DNA from: Clostridiales bacterium UBA3953
GTDB taxonomy: Bacteria > Bacillota > Clostridia > Oscillospirales > CAG-272
Direction: 5' to 3'
Assembly (NCBI GenBank): GCA_002385415.1
Contig: DGDL01000053.1
Location: 1-25,690, forward strand
Length of the DNA: 25,690 nt
A program made the position numbers and the translations under genes. The notes beneath the pieces are model-generated. The model saw only the letters and a list, made by a program, of their open reading frames with translations. It ran no database searches and was not told where the DNA came from. Of the stretch, positions 1-6,409 are shown one piece after another (within the stretch, counting starts at the first letter, position 1; each line of letters starts with the position of its first letter).

Positions 1-19
1 AGATGTGTATAAGAGACAG
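1..19 (+). other. Tn5/Nextera mosaic-end adapter (sequencing artefact)
   Basis: The first 19 bases read AGATGTGTATAAGAGACAG, the hyperactive Tn5 mosaic end used in tagmentation libraries. Its exact reverse complement closes the contig at the other end. It is not native DNA. It replaces the continuation of the truncated second flagellin gene, whose reading frame is native only from base 20 upward. Confidence 0.97.
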
Positions 20-32
20 GATTAATTCTCAT
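20..32 (-). CDS. Second flagellin, only the first codons (cut by contig end)
   Basis: Reading the minus strand from base 32 gives ATG AGA ATT AAT and then a C before the adapter begins. That encodes M-R-I-N followed by a codon starting with C, matching the MRINH start of the complete flagellin encoded just upstream. A GGAGG ribosome site (43-47) lies 10 nt before the ATG. The leader (33-80) closely resembles the leader of the complete flagellin gene (1262-1305), including a hairpin with GGA in the loop. Only four codons are visible, so the assignment rests on the shared start and leader. I infer a tandem flagellin paralog continuing beyond the contig. Confidence 0.75.
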
Positions 33-80
33 TGTAAAATTTCCTCCATGAATTTTTCAGGGAATCCATTCCCTATGCAG
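33..80 (-). promoter_or_regulatory. Leader of second flagellin with two predicted CsrA sites
   Basis: In the mRNA sense, bases 74-59 form AGGGAA-UGGA-UUCCCU, a perfect 6-bp stem closed by a UGGA tetraloop. A second GGA lies in the ribosome site at 43-47. GGA in a hairpin loop plus GGA in the Shine-Dalgarno is the two-site pattern bound by CsrA on the B. subtilis hag leader, and csrA and fliW are encoded about 1.5 kb upstream. The hairpin and ribosome site are visible in the sequence. CsrA binding is inferred from family knowledge. Confidence 0.7.
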
Positions 81-92
81 TTTTCAGTTCAT

Positions 93-119
93 ATAATCGC
101 GCATTAGATATTAGCTTAC
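93..119 (-). promoter_or_regulatory. Candidate sigma-28 (SigD) promoter of second flagellin
   Basis: The minus strand has GCGATTAT at 100-93, similar to the SigD -10 consensus GCCGATAT. A weak -35 (GTAA, 119-116) lies 15 nt upstream and overlaps the stop codon of the first flagellin. Downstream the sequence runs on to ATATGAA, as it does below the CGAT element before the first flagellin. The -35 is poor, so the call is tentative; co-transcription from the first flagellin is also possible. Confidence 0.25.
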
Positions 120-1261
120 TGAAGGAGCTGAAGAACGCCCTGGGGCTGCGAGTTAGCCTGTGCAAGCATTGCCTGTGCAGCCTGGAGCAGGATGTTGTTC
201 TTGGTGTACTCCATCATCTCTTCTGCCATGTCTACGTCACGGACTCGCGACTCGGCAGCCTGAAGGTTCTCCTTGGTGGTTGCCATGTTGTTCGAGGCAT
301 GCTCGAGCTGGTTCTGCTGTGCACCGTATGCAGCACGGGTGGTGTTAACTTCGGTGATAGCAGCCTCAACTGCGTCAACGGTTACTTTCACGGCATCGTC
401 TGCACCCTTGCCGGCTGCGATGCAGAGAGAAGTAAGAGCGCTTATATTAGTGGTGTTGGCCTGCATTACGGTGACGCTCTGTTTTGCGTCTTCGCCGTAG
501 AATACCTTAGCAGCCTCGGCAGAACCGTTCTGGGTTTTAAGAGCACCATCTTTTTCTACTTTCAAGTCGCCCAAAACAGAATTGCCACCATTTGTTATAT
601 CAATGACACCATTGGTTGCGGCAACTGTATATATTATAGCTGTGCCTTCGTCATCCTTAGCAAGCCCTATATCACCATAGGCCCTTAAACTAAAGGTTTC
701 ACTATCGCCACCTGCCTCTGTTGTTTTAGTTGCTATTGCTTGCCAGCCATTAGTAGTATTATACTGAAGCTCTAATTTCTCATAATTTGTGTTTTGAGCC
801 AACGTCGCAAGTTCAGTTTTAAGGCTATCTACCGAGATAGCTTCCTGCTCACCGAATACCTTGATGCCGTTGAACTTGGTGTTTACATAAATGTCGGTGA
901 TCGCCTTGCCAAGAGCATTCATTTCGGCGCCGATGTTTGCCTTATCCTCATCACTGTAGGTGCCGTTCTGAACCTGTACGGCAAGCTCTTTCAGCCTGGT
1001 GAGCATGTCCGATACTTCGGTCAGCGCGCCTTCTGCGGTCTGCAGGAAGGAGATGCCGTCCTGGGCGTTGCGGATAGCCTGCTTGAGGCCGCGGATCTGG
1101 CTGCGCATCTTCTCGGAAATCGAGAGACCGGCAGCGTCGTCGGCAGCGCGGTTGATTCTGTAGCCGCTGGACAGCTTCTCCATCGACTTGGAGATGAATG
1201 TGGCGTTTGTGTTGTACTGGCGATAGGTGTTCATCGCCGAGATGTTGTGGTTAATTCTCAT
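116..1261 (-). CDS. hag: Flagellin, filament subunit (381 aa)
   Basis: This is the structural subunit of the flagellar filament, exported unfolded and polymerised at the tip. The start is the ATG at 1261, giving MRINHNISAMNTYRQ. AGGAGG lies 7 nt upstream (1269-1274), whereas a more upstream in-frame ATG at 1330 would add 23 residues unlike any flagellin. Residues 1-137 are the conserved N-terminal D0/D1 coiled coil (SSGYRINRAADDAAGLSISE). The C-terminal ~85 residues are the matching D0/D1 arm ending in GVLQLLQ. The roughly 150-residue centre is the variable surface domain. One cysteine (SLCIAAG) sits just before the C-terminal arm, which is uncommon in flagellins. It follows csrA after a terminator and is expected to be SigD-driven and CsrA-repressed. 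The symbol follows B. subtilis; fliC is the equivalent name. Confidence 0.97.
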   Translation of the reverse strand: MRINHNISAMNTYRQYNTNATFISKSMEKLSSGYRINRAADDAAGLSISEKMRSQIRGLKQAIRNAQDGISFLQTAEGALTEVSDMLTRLKELAVQVQNGTYSDEDKANIGAEMNALGKAITDIYVNTKFNGIKVFGEQEAISVDSLKTELATLAQNTNYEKLELQYNTTNGWQAIATKTTEAGGDSETFSLRAYGDIGLAKDDEGTAIIYTVAATNGVIDITNGGNSVLGDLKVEKDGALKTQNGSAEAAKVFYGEDAKQSVTVMQANTTNISALTSLCIAAGKGADDAVKVTVDAVEAAITEVNTTRAAYGAQQNQLEHASNNMATTKENLQAAESRVRDVDMAEEMMEYTKNNILLQAAQAMLAQANSQPQGVLQLLQ

Positions 1262-1305
1262 TTCTTTTCCTCCTTGAATTTTACTGGGAGTCCATTCCCA
1301 AATAT
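1262..1305 (-). promoter_or_regulatory. Flagellin leader with two predicted CsrA-binding sites
   Basis: In the mRNA sense, bases 1300-1285 fold as UGGGA-AUGGAC-UCCCA: a perfect 5-bp stem with GGA in a six-base loop. The ribosome site AGGAGG (1274-1269) follows about 10 nt later and supplies a second GGA. The layout matches the truncated paralog's leader at 33-80, although stem and loop bases differ, which suggests the fold and GGA are conserved. In B. subtilis, CsrA bound to two such sites blocks hag translation until FliW removes it. CsrA action here is inferred from that precedent and the adjacent csrA and fliW genes. Confidence 0.75.
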
Positions 1306-1335
1306 ACTTGAAGCTCCTCTTTCGCTTCATATGAT

Positions 1336-1343
1336 ATATCGAT
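1336..1343 (-). promoter_or_regulatory. Candidate SigD -10 element for flagellin
   Basis: The minus strand reads ATCGATAT at 1343-1336, similar to the SigD -10 consensus GCCGATAT. A transcript from here would begin near 1329 and include the whole CsrA hairpin leader. The expected TAAA -35 is not present at 15 nt (TTTA there), so the match is partial. Position and the known SigD dependence of flagellin genes favour it. Confidence 0.35.
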
Positions 1344-1372
1344 TGTAAATTTACAAAATAAAGGGGTGAAAT

Positions 1373-1416
1373 AAAAAAATATTATAAACCCTATAACGAG
1401 TTTATAATATTTTTTT
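1373..1416 (-). terminator. AT-only intrinsic terminator after csrA
   Basis: A perfect 17-bp inverted repeat, AAAAAAATATTATAAAC (1373-1389) and its complement (1400-1416), encloses a 10-nt loop. On the minus strand the right arm ends in seven Ts. The repeat overlaps the csrA stop codon (TAA, 1417-1415). It is symmetrical and could act in both directions, but the stem has only one G-C pair, so efficiency may be modest. It separates the csrA operon from the flagellin transcript. Confidence 0.75.
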
Positions 1417-1651
1417 AGTCTTTATTTCGTTTTATAATATTTTTGAGCAGATCCAGCTGCTGTGGATTTGCGGCGGAAACCGCATCAATGTTGGCGTTTA
1501 TTGTTTCGAGCACTTCGGTTCTCACAATATTGACGTTTTTGGGAGCCTCGATACCGATTTTAACCTTGTCGCCGCTTATCTCAAGGATCGTGATGCGTAT
1601 ATCATCTCCAATCAAAAAGCTTTCGGAGGATTTTCTCGAAATTACCAGCAT
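1415..1651 (-). CDS. csrA: CsrA, carbon storage/flagellin translation regulator (78 aa)
   Basis: CsrA is a small dimeric RNA-binding protein that recognises GGA in hairpin loops and, in Gram-positive flagellar systems, represses flagellin translation. The protein begins MLVISRKSSESFLIGDDI, matching the family's opening strands, and continues with VKIGIEAPKNVNIVR. I chose the ATG at 1651 because it gives the canonical MLV start and lies 10 nt from GGAGG (1662-1666). A TTG two codons earlier (1657) lies only 4 nt from that site. It follows fliW with a 2-nt gap, so the antagonist pair is translationally linked. Its ribosome site contains GGA, so autoregulation is possible. The tail (DLLKNIIKRNKD) is slightly longer than in many CsrA proteins. 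Confidence 0.97.
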   Translation of the reverse strand: MLVISRKSSESFLIGDDIRITILEISGDKVKIGIEAPKNVNIVRTEVLETINANIDAVSAANPQQLDLLKNIIKRNKD

Positions 1652-1653
1652 TA

Positions 1654-2088
1654 TCAATCATCCTCCGAACTGAAAAGTCTTGTACGCACCTCGTAATTCG
1701 GATTTTCAAGAATAAGCTGGGCGCCTATTTTCTTTTGAAAATCTATTAGTATCGGACTTTTGAAATTAGCCGTCATGTCGCGTATGTTGCCGGGAATAAA
1801 CGCGATGACAAACACGTTCAGTTTGCTTGGATCCCTGGTGCCGAATATTTCTTCGGCTTCGGTTGGCAAAATGGGCTTATAGTCGTTGACGAACATATAC
1901 GGGTCAAGCAATATAAACCTCGGTTTCGGTCCGTCCGTCGACTGAAGGTGCATCATCCAAGCGCTGTCGGGGTTTTTGAGCACAACAAATTTTTTATGCT
2001 CACGAAACGCATAAACGCCCAAAGGGAAATTGATTATATCATCTTCGCGGATTTGGACGAAGCCGAAATCCATTGTTTCAATCAGCAT
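1654..2088 (-). CDS. fliW: FliW, flagellar assembly factor and CsrA antagonist (144 aa)
   Basis: FliW binds either free cytoplasmic flagellin or CsrA. When flagellin accumulates, FliW is titrated and CsrA represses flagellin translation; when flagellin is exported, FliW sequesters CsrA. The sequence shows the FliW pattern: FGFVQIREDDIINFPLGVYAF near the N-terminus, then FILLDPYMF and a late segment IPGNIRDMTANFKSPILID (residues ~98-117). Length is normal for the family. The ATG at 2088 is preceded at 7 nt by GGAGG. It sits between DUF6470 and csrA, as in B. subtilis. Confidence 0.97.
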   Translation of the reverse strand: MLIETMDFGFVQIREDDIINFPLGVYAFREHKKFVVLKNPDSAWMMHLQSTDGPKPRFILLDPYMFVNDYKPILPTEAEEIFGTRDPSKLNVFVIAFIPGNIRDMTANFKSPILIDFQKKIGAQLILENPNYEVRTRLFSSEDD

Positions 2089-2107
2089 ATATACTCCTCC
2101 GCCGAGC

Positions 2108-2629
2108 TTAATGGTCCTGCTGCGGCGGATATTCCTTCATCCATTTTTCGGCATATATTTCTACTTTATATGGTATGTACTGAAACTCGATTTTTGCGGG
2201 AGTTATATTGACGATGCGTTCGTCCTTTTTATAAATTATATCCACATAGCCGTCCTCCCAGCCGATATGCGGGCCTTCTTTTGGGATAAAATCGAGCTTG
2301 CTCCATATATGGCCGGGTTTGGTGTTGGCTATCTCGGCGACGGTTTTGGCATTCGGCCCGAGCTTTGCATTTTTCTCTCTCGTTTGCCTGGCCATATAGT
2401 CAAGCACCGCTTTTTTACCCTTAACGGCCGAATCCTGCAACACCGTCGGCACCGGCTTTATGCCTATAGACTTAAAGAAGTCGGAGTTGTCGATTTTTAT
2501 TTTCAGCGGGTGAGAGTTTATCTGGATCCCGTTTCTGACGGTATCAACCCTTATCTCAGCCGGGATTGTCCTCATCAGCAGCTGTGCTCTTGTGATATCG
2601 TATCTCAGAGATATCTGATTAATATACAT
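2108..2629 (-). CDS. DUF6470 (YviE-like) protein of the flagellar late operon (173 aa)
   Basis: The function is not established. The protein resembles B. subtilis YviE, now family DUF6470, in size, position between flgL and fliW, and sequence style. The opening is MYINQISLRYDITRAQLLMRT. A lysine-rich middle (KGKKAVLDYMARQTREKNAK, ~90-110) is followed by a beta-rich C-terminus. No signal peptide, membrane segment or catalytic motif is visible, so it is probably cytoplasmic. Conserved linkage with the hook-filament junction genes and the FliW-CsrA switch suggests a role in filament assembly or its control, but that is association only. Start ATG has AAGGA upstream. Confidence 0.88.
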   Translation of the reverse strand: MYINQISLRYDITRAQLLMRTIPAEIRVDTVRNGIQINSHPLKIKIDNSDFFKSIGIKPVPTVLQDSAVKGKKAVLDYMARQTREKNAKLGPNAKTVAEIANTKPGHIWSKLDFIPKEGPHIGWEDGYVDIIYKKDERIVNITPAKIEFQYIPYKVEIYAEKWMKEYPPQQDH

Positions 2630-2662
2630 GGCACACGTTCCTTGGACTTTTATTATTTCCGG

Positions 2663-3634
2663 TTATTTCAGAAAGTCAAGGAGCGAAGGCTGTAGGATTT
2701 TGGTACCTATTTGCAGGCACGCGTTATATGCAAGTTCGAGATTTGCGAATTTCGTTATGCCCTCCGCAAGATCCAAGCCTTCCAGTCTGGTTTGTTTGGC
2801 CATCAGATTGTATTGCTCGGACCCGAGCCGATCGACGAAAAACTTTATGTATTCAGATTTTTCACCCACGCTGACATACTGCACTCTGACATTGTCGGCT
2901 ATCTTCTGAAGTTTTTCGTAAAGCTTATCTATATCGGTCATATCATTGTTTTCAAACTTTTCCGCCAGTATGCCGAGCATATTGTAAAGATTTTTCGTAT
3001 ATCCCTCTTCGTCTACGCCATAGCCGAGCAGATCAAGGCCGGATACCGCAATGTCCCATACGGTTTTTGGCAATACATCCCCACCCTCGTCCACGCCCAA
3101 GCCCAGACCGATGTCTATATAGCGTTTTTCGGCAAATTCTGTGATATTGTCGACAGGGTCGCCTTTATAAAGGAGTTTACCCGTGTCCGGATCGATTGAA
3201 AACGGAGGCTGGCCGACGGTATCACCACTAAATATGTATTTGCCCGCAAACTGGGTATTGACGGCAGCCAAAATCGCATCCTGAAAAGCCTCGAGCGATT
3301 TTGCTATGGTTTGGCGCGCGACCTCGTCGCTGGTGCCGGTCATACCCTGTGAAACCTGCACAAGCGCGTCGGACACAATACTGTTGACGTTGGAGATGAC
3401 CGACTCGTACTGGCTGAATATATCGTCGGCGTCGCGCAGGTTCTCGGTATATACGTCAATCCTGGTAATATTCTGCCTAACCTTCATCGCTCTCAATGCA
3501 GATACGGGGTCGTCCGAAAAGCGCATGTACTTGCGTTTCGCCGCGATGAGAGTGTTCATGTCGTTCATCTCGGTCAGGCTTTTATTGAGGCTTTTTAGAT
3601 AATTTTTCGATATAATATTGTTTGTCAGCCGCAT
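2663..3634 (-). CDS. flgL: FlgL, hook-filament junction protein 3 (323 aa)
   Basis: FlgL (HAP3) forms the last ring of the junction between hook and filament and shares the coiled-coil ends of flagellin. The N-terminus MRLTNNIISKNYLKSLNKSL leads to the flagellin-like segment RFSDDPVSALRAMKVRQNI (residues ~38-56). The C-terminus (GLDLAEGITKFANLELAYNA, then KILQPSLLDFL) is the paired helix. Length is in the usual range. It lies 14 nt after flgK, the standard HAP1-HAP3 pair, both needed before flagellin polymerises. Its ribosome site is GGGGTGA. It is expected to use the FlgN chaperone encoded upstream. Confidence 0.96.
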   Translation of the reverse strand: MRLTNNIISKNYLKSLNKSLTEMNDMNTLIAAKRKYMRFSDDPVSALRAMKVRQNITRIDVYTENLRDADDIFSQYESVISNVNSIVSDALVQVSQGMTGTSDEVARQTIAKSLEAFQDAILAAVNTQFAGKYIFSGDTVGQPPFSIDPDTGKLLYKGDPVDNITEFAEKRYIDIGLGLGVDEGGDVLPKTVWDIAVSGLDLLGYGVDEEGYTKNLYNMLGILAEKFENNDMTDIDKLYEKLQKIADNVRVQYVSVGEKSEYIKFFVDRLGSEQYNLMAKQTRLEGLDLAEGITKFANLELAYNACLQIGTKILQPSLLDFLK

Positions 3635-3648
3635 TTAATCACCCCTGC

Positions 3649-5079
3649 TTATCTTCCGACGACGCCCATTCTGTTTATGATGATGTCCAGCATTTCGTCA
3701 AGCGCCGTCATAACGCGGGCAGATGCTTCAAAAGCTCTTTGGTATTTTATCATGTTAACGGTCTCTTCGTTCAGCGAAACGCCTTTTACCGACTCTCTCT
3801 GGTTGTCTATTGTGGTGAGCACCGTGTCGGAAGCACTCGCCCTGTCGGTATAAAAGTTTTTATCAATAGCCGCATCAGCCATCAGCGTGACCACAAACTC
3901 GATGAATGTACCCTCAAAGCTGCCTGTAATTTGCTGCTTTGAATCGAGTGCGTAAAGCATGCGCAAGACATTGTCATTTTTGCCGCTGTCCTGCGAGCCT
4001 TCGGTCGTTACCTTCAAGAAGTTTGCATCGGCAAGCCACTCATCGGATATCGCAAAATCGGATGCGTCGTTGCCCACAAAAAGGTCGCCTCCGTTTAGGC
4101 CGTTGAACACTTCGGCAAACTTCTGTGCAAAGTTGTCCAGCGATTTCAGGTAATACGGGATGCCGTTGAACTCCTCGACCCCCGCAAACGACCCTTCGCC
4201 GTTTATAATGTCAAGCGTGCCTTTGATTTCGCCGGACGTGAAAACAAGTTCCGTGGTGTCCGCAAAAATTTTGACCTTTCCGGCATCCTCTTCCATTTTC
4301 AGAGTTGCCGTATAGTCGCTGGACGGGTCGATTAGGTATGTATCACCGCACTTTACGCTCACCGCACCCTTATATGGGCTGTCGTCGCCATACTCGCCGA
4401 CTTCAATATTCATATATTTTGACAGCTTGTCAAGCAGCAAGTTGCGGGCGTCGTACAAATCGTTTGGAACGTTGCCTACAAGCTCTTCGTTTTGTATTGT
4501 CTTGTTGAGCTCTGTTATCTCTTGGAGGCTCTTGTTTATATCTAATATTGTGATGCTTTCCAGATTTACTTTTTCAAGCTCGCTTATCTGCTGCAGCTTG
4601 CCGTAGTAAAAATTGACCGTTTCGGTTATTTTCTGAGCAGATGAACGAACAAGACTTGCAAACTCTATTTTGCCTGTATTTGTCGAGAGTACCTGCAACC
4701 GCTCGTAAAACTCCTCGATCAGAACACCGAGGCCGTCGTTTGTGGTCTCGTCCAAAATATCGTTTATGCTCTCCAGCACCTCGGTTTTCTTTGCAAAATC
4801 GGCATATTCCGAGTTTGCCGCCCTAAACCTGATGTCGAGGAACTTATCTCGGATTTGGACTATTTTGTCGATTGTAACTCCCTGTCCCAATCGCTGTCCG
4901 CCGACGGGAGCATATTTATAGGTCGACGAGCTGTAATAAACCGTCTTTTGATCCACGACCCGGCGCGAGTAGCCCTCGGCACCCATACTGGCAATATTTT
5001 TGCCGGTAACGTCAAGGCCGACTTGCGCCGACTGGATACCGGATTTCACGATTTCGAATCCTGAAAATGTCGGTCTCAC
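3649..5079 (-). CDS. flgK: FlgK, hook-filament junction protein 1 (476 aa)
   Basis: FlgK (HAP1) is the first junction protein assembled on the completed hook. The N-terminus has the rod/hook family signature SGIQSAQVGLDVTGKNIASM followed by GAEGYSRRVV (residues ~13-42), and the C-terminus has the matching helix VNMIKYQRAFEASARVMTAL. The start is GTG at 5079, preceded by AGGGG; no better ATG is available upstream. At 476 residues it is at the short end for FlgK, as is common in Bacillota. It follows flgN by 40 nt and precedes flgL by 14 nt. Confidence 0.96.
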   Translation of the reverse strand: MRPTFSGFEIVKSGIQSAQVGLDVTGKNIASMGAEGYSRRVVDQKTVYYSSSTYKYAPVGGQRLGQGVTIDKIVQIRDKFLDIRFRAANSEYADFAKKTEVLESINDILDETTNDGLGVLIEEFYERLQVLSTNTGKIEFASLVRSSAQKITETVNFYYGKLQQISELEKVNLESITILDINKSLQEITELNKTIQNEELVGNVPNDLYDARNLLLDKLSKYMNIEVGEYGDDSPYKGAVSVKCGDTYLIDPSSDYTATLKMEEDAGKVKIFADTTELVFTSGEIKGTLDIINGEGSFAGVEEFNGIPYYLKSLDNFAQKFAEVFNGLNGGDLFVGNDASDFAISDEWLADANFLKVTTEGSQDSGKNDNVLRMLYALDSKQQITGSFEGTFIEFVVTLMADAAIDKNFYTDRASASDTVLTTIDNQRESVKGVSLNEETVNMIKYQRAFEASARVMTALDEMLDIIINRMGVVGR

Positions 5080-5119
5080 TTTATACCGCCCCTCTTATTT
5101 TAGACCGCCGCATACCGTT

Positions 5120-5554
5120 TTACGGTGCTTTGGGCGGCTTTCCATACTGTGTGTTTTCGCTGGATATTCCGAGCTGCGAGTTCATAAGCCTGATCACGCT
5201 GAGCCTGGTTTCAACAAGCCTTTCATTGAGGTTTTTTACTTTCTGAAGCTCTTTTACCGTATCGAGCAGCTCCGCGTGAAGCTCCCCTACACTTTCCTCC
5301 GCCTCGGGATATTTTTCATATAGTTCCGACATATTACTGACGCCGAAACTCGAGCAAATCTGCTGTATGCGCTTTTCCGCAGCGGAGCATTCCATGATAT
5401 ACGCCATATCGACGTTTATCTGGGCTTTTAGCGATTCTATATCGCCCCTCTCAAGCGCTCCGGTCTTTTCTTTTTCCGCCAAAAGCAACTTTCCAAGCGC
5501 TTTGCTGAGCGTGACAAGTGCTTTTTTCAGGGACTTTATTTCATGCATAACCAT
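5120..5554 (-). CDS. flgN: FlgN, export chaperone for FlgK and FlgL (144 aa)
   Basis: FlgN-family proteins are small helical cytoplasmic chaperones that hold FlgK and FlgL for export. The sequence is almost entirely predicted helix with heptad character (LSKALGKLLLAEKEKTGALE, then ELLDTVKELQKVKNLNERLV). The family diverges strongly, so the call rests on size, coiled-coil nature and position between flgM and flgK. Two in-frame ATGs are possible, at 5554 and 5548. The GGAG upstream is only about 2 nt from the first and 8 nt from the second, so translation may begin two codons later than listed. Confidence 0.88.
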   Translation of the reverse strand: MVMHEIKSLKKALVTLSKALGKLLLAEKEKTGALERGDIESLKAQINVDMAYIMECSAAEKRIQQICSSFGVSNMSELYEKYPEAEESVGELHAELLDTVKELQKVKNLNERLVETRLSVIRLMNSQLGISSENTQYGKPPKAP

Positions 5555-5587
5555 TTCTCCGACAAACTAAAGCACCGCCACCGAACA

Positions 5588-5926
5588 TCACTTGTCTTTG
5601 TCGACATTGCCGAGTATTGCATTTGCAATTTTATCGCTTGATACATAGTAAGTGCCGGCCGCGACTTCTTTTTTCAGCCGCATGAGCCTTTCGGGACTTG
5701 CGCTTTCCTCCGCTTTGCTAATAGCAGAACGAACAAAGTTTTTTCCCATGTTATATTCTTTTGCCTTTTCCGAAATTTGGACAGCATCTTTCGGCAAGGA
5801 GGTGGCTGCAGCTTTGTTTGTCGTGCCCGTCCCCTTGCCGATTTTTTTATCGGCATAAACGGGATCGGTCGCATCGACTTTAATACGACCGTAAACTTTG
5901 TTAAAATTATCTCTGCTTATTTTCAT
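5588..5926 (-). CDS. flgM: FlgM, anti-sigma-28 factor (112 aa)
   Basis: FlgM binds and inactivates sigma-28 until the hook is complete, when FlgM is exported or otherwise removed and late genes are expressed. The N-terminal half is flexible and low in hydrophobics. The C-terminal half carries the conserved sigma-binding helices: VQISEKAKEYNMGK, then ERLMRLKKEVAAGTYYVS and DKIANAILG (to residue ~106). It follows the rod genes after a 90-nt gap that may hold a weak terminator and a promoter. It opens the late block flgM-flgN-flgK-flgL. Its target sigD is encoded three genes upstream in the same cluster. Confidence 0.95.
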   Translation of the reverse strand: MKISRDNFNKVYGRIKVDATDPVYADKKIGKGTGTTNKAAATSLPKDAVQISEKAKEYNMGKNFVRSAISKAEESASPERLMRLKKEVAAGTYYVSSDKIANAILGNVDKDK

Positions 5927-5975
5927 GTGTTTTTACACCTTATTTTGCTATCGAGAAATAACAACTGCTTCCGCT

Positions 5976-5981
5976 ATTATA
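5976..5981 (-). promoter_or_regulatory. Candidate -10 box for flgM operon
   Basis: The minus strand has a perfect TATAAT (5981-5976) within TATATAATAG, in the 90-nt gap before flgM. No good -35 lies 16-18 nt upstream (a T-rich stretch is there). A CTCGATAG element nearer flgM looks like a SigD -10 but has no TAAA at the right distance. I list it because a separate promoter for the late genes would be expected here. Confidence 0.3.
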
Positions 5982-5996
5982 TATCTGCGACAAATC

Positions 5997-6028
5997 AAAA
6001 AAATTAACGGCAATTTTCACCGGCTTAA
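5997..6028 (-). terminator. Weak possible terminator after the short rod gene
   Basis: On the minus strand, TTAAGCCGGT (6028-6019) and GCCGTTAA (6011-6004) pair imperfectly around a GAAAATT loop, with a G-U pair and a two-base bulge. A run of seven Ts (6003-5997) follows. It overlaps the stop codon of the 129-residue rod protein. The hairpin is weak, but the T-run and position between early and late genes are suggestive. Confidence 0.4.
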
Positions 6029-6406
6029 CAAATTGTTTGCGTGCTGTTCAATCTCATCGGCGGTTTTAATCATGGCGGCATTCATCTGGAAAGCTCTTTG
6101 GGCTGTGATCATCTCGGTCAGCTCGCGAATTAGGTCGACATTGGATTTTTCAATGAGACTTCTGTTTGTTCCGTAAATATCGGGGATCATGGCGCCGGGA
6201 GAATTGTCGGTGTGCACATTTGCAGCCGTGCCAGTTCCCATTGTTACCCTGCCGTTTTCGGCAGTATCGTACAGCAGGTCGGAGAAATTGACCCGCTGCG
6301 ATTTATAGCCGTCGGTATTTACATTTGCAATATTATTTGCTATGGCGTCGAGCGCGTACTGATGAGCTTTCGCTCCACTACCTGCGGTGTAAAACGCTTT
6401 AATCAT
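6017..6406 (-). CDS. flgG: Miniature FlgG/FlgF-type rod protein (129 aa)
   Basis: This is a flagellar rod/hook family protein reduced to its two terminal regions. The N-terminus has YALDAIANNIANVNTDGYKS (residues ~17-36), the rod signature. The C-terminus has SNVDLIRELTEMITAQRAFQ, then IKTADEIEQHANNLL, the FlgG C-terminal helix. The usual middle domain of 100 or more residues is missing; full FlgG proteins are about 260 residues. No stop codon or frame disruption is seen and it has its own ribosome site 3 nt after the preceding gene, so it looks intact rather than decayed. Positionally it matches the second of the paired flgG genes after fliA in clostridia. It probably forms part of the distal rod. 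The symbol is by position and C-terminal similarity. Confidence 0.85.
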   Translation of the reverse strand: MIKAFYTAGSGAKAHQYALDAIANNIANVNTDGYKSQRVNFSDLLYDTAENGRVTMGTGTAANVHTDNSPGAMIPDIYGTNRSLIEKSNVDLIRELTEMITAQRAFQMNAAMIKTADEIEQHANNLLSR

Positions 6407-6409
6407 ACC

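Noticed and set aside
1262..1330. Longer flagellin start at ATG 1330 (extra 23 residues)
   Set aside because: The extension would translate the CsrA hairpin and ribosome site, and is basic and unlike flagellin N-termini. The ATG at 1261 has AGGAGG at 7 nt and gives the canonical MRINHN.
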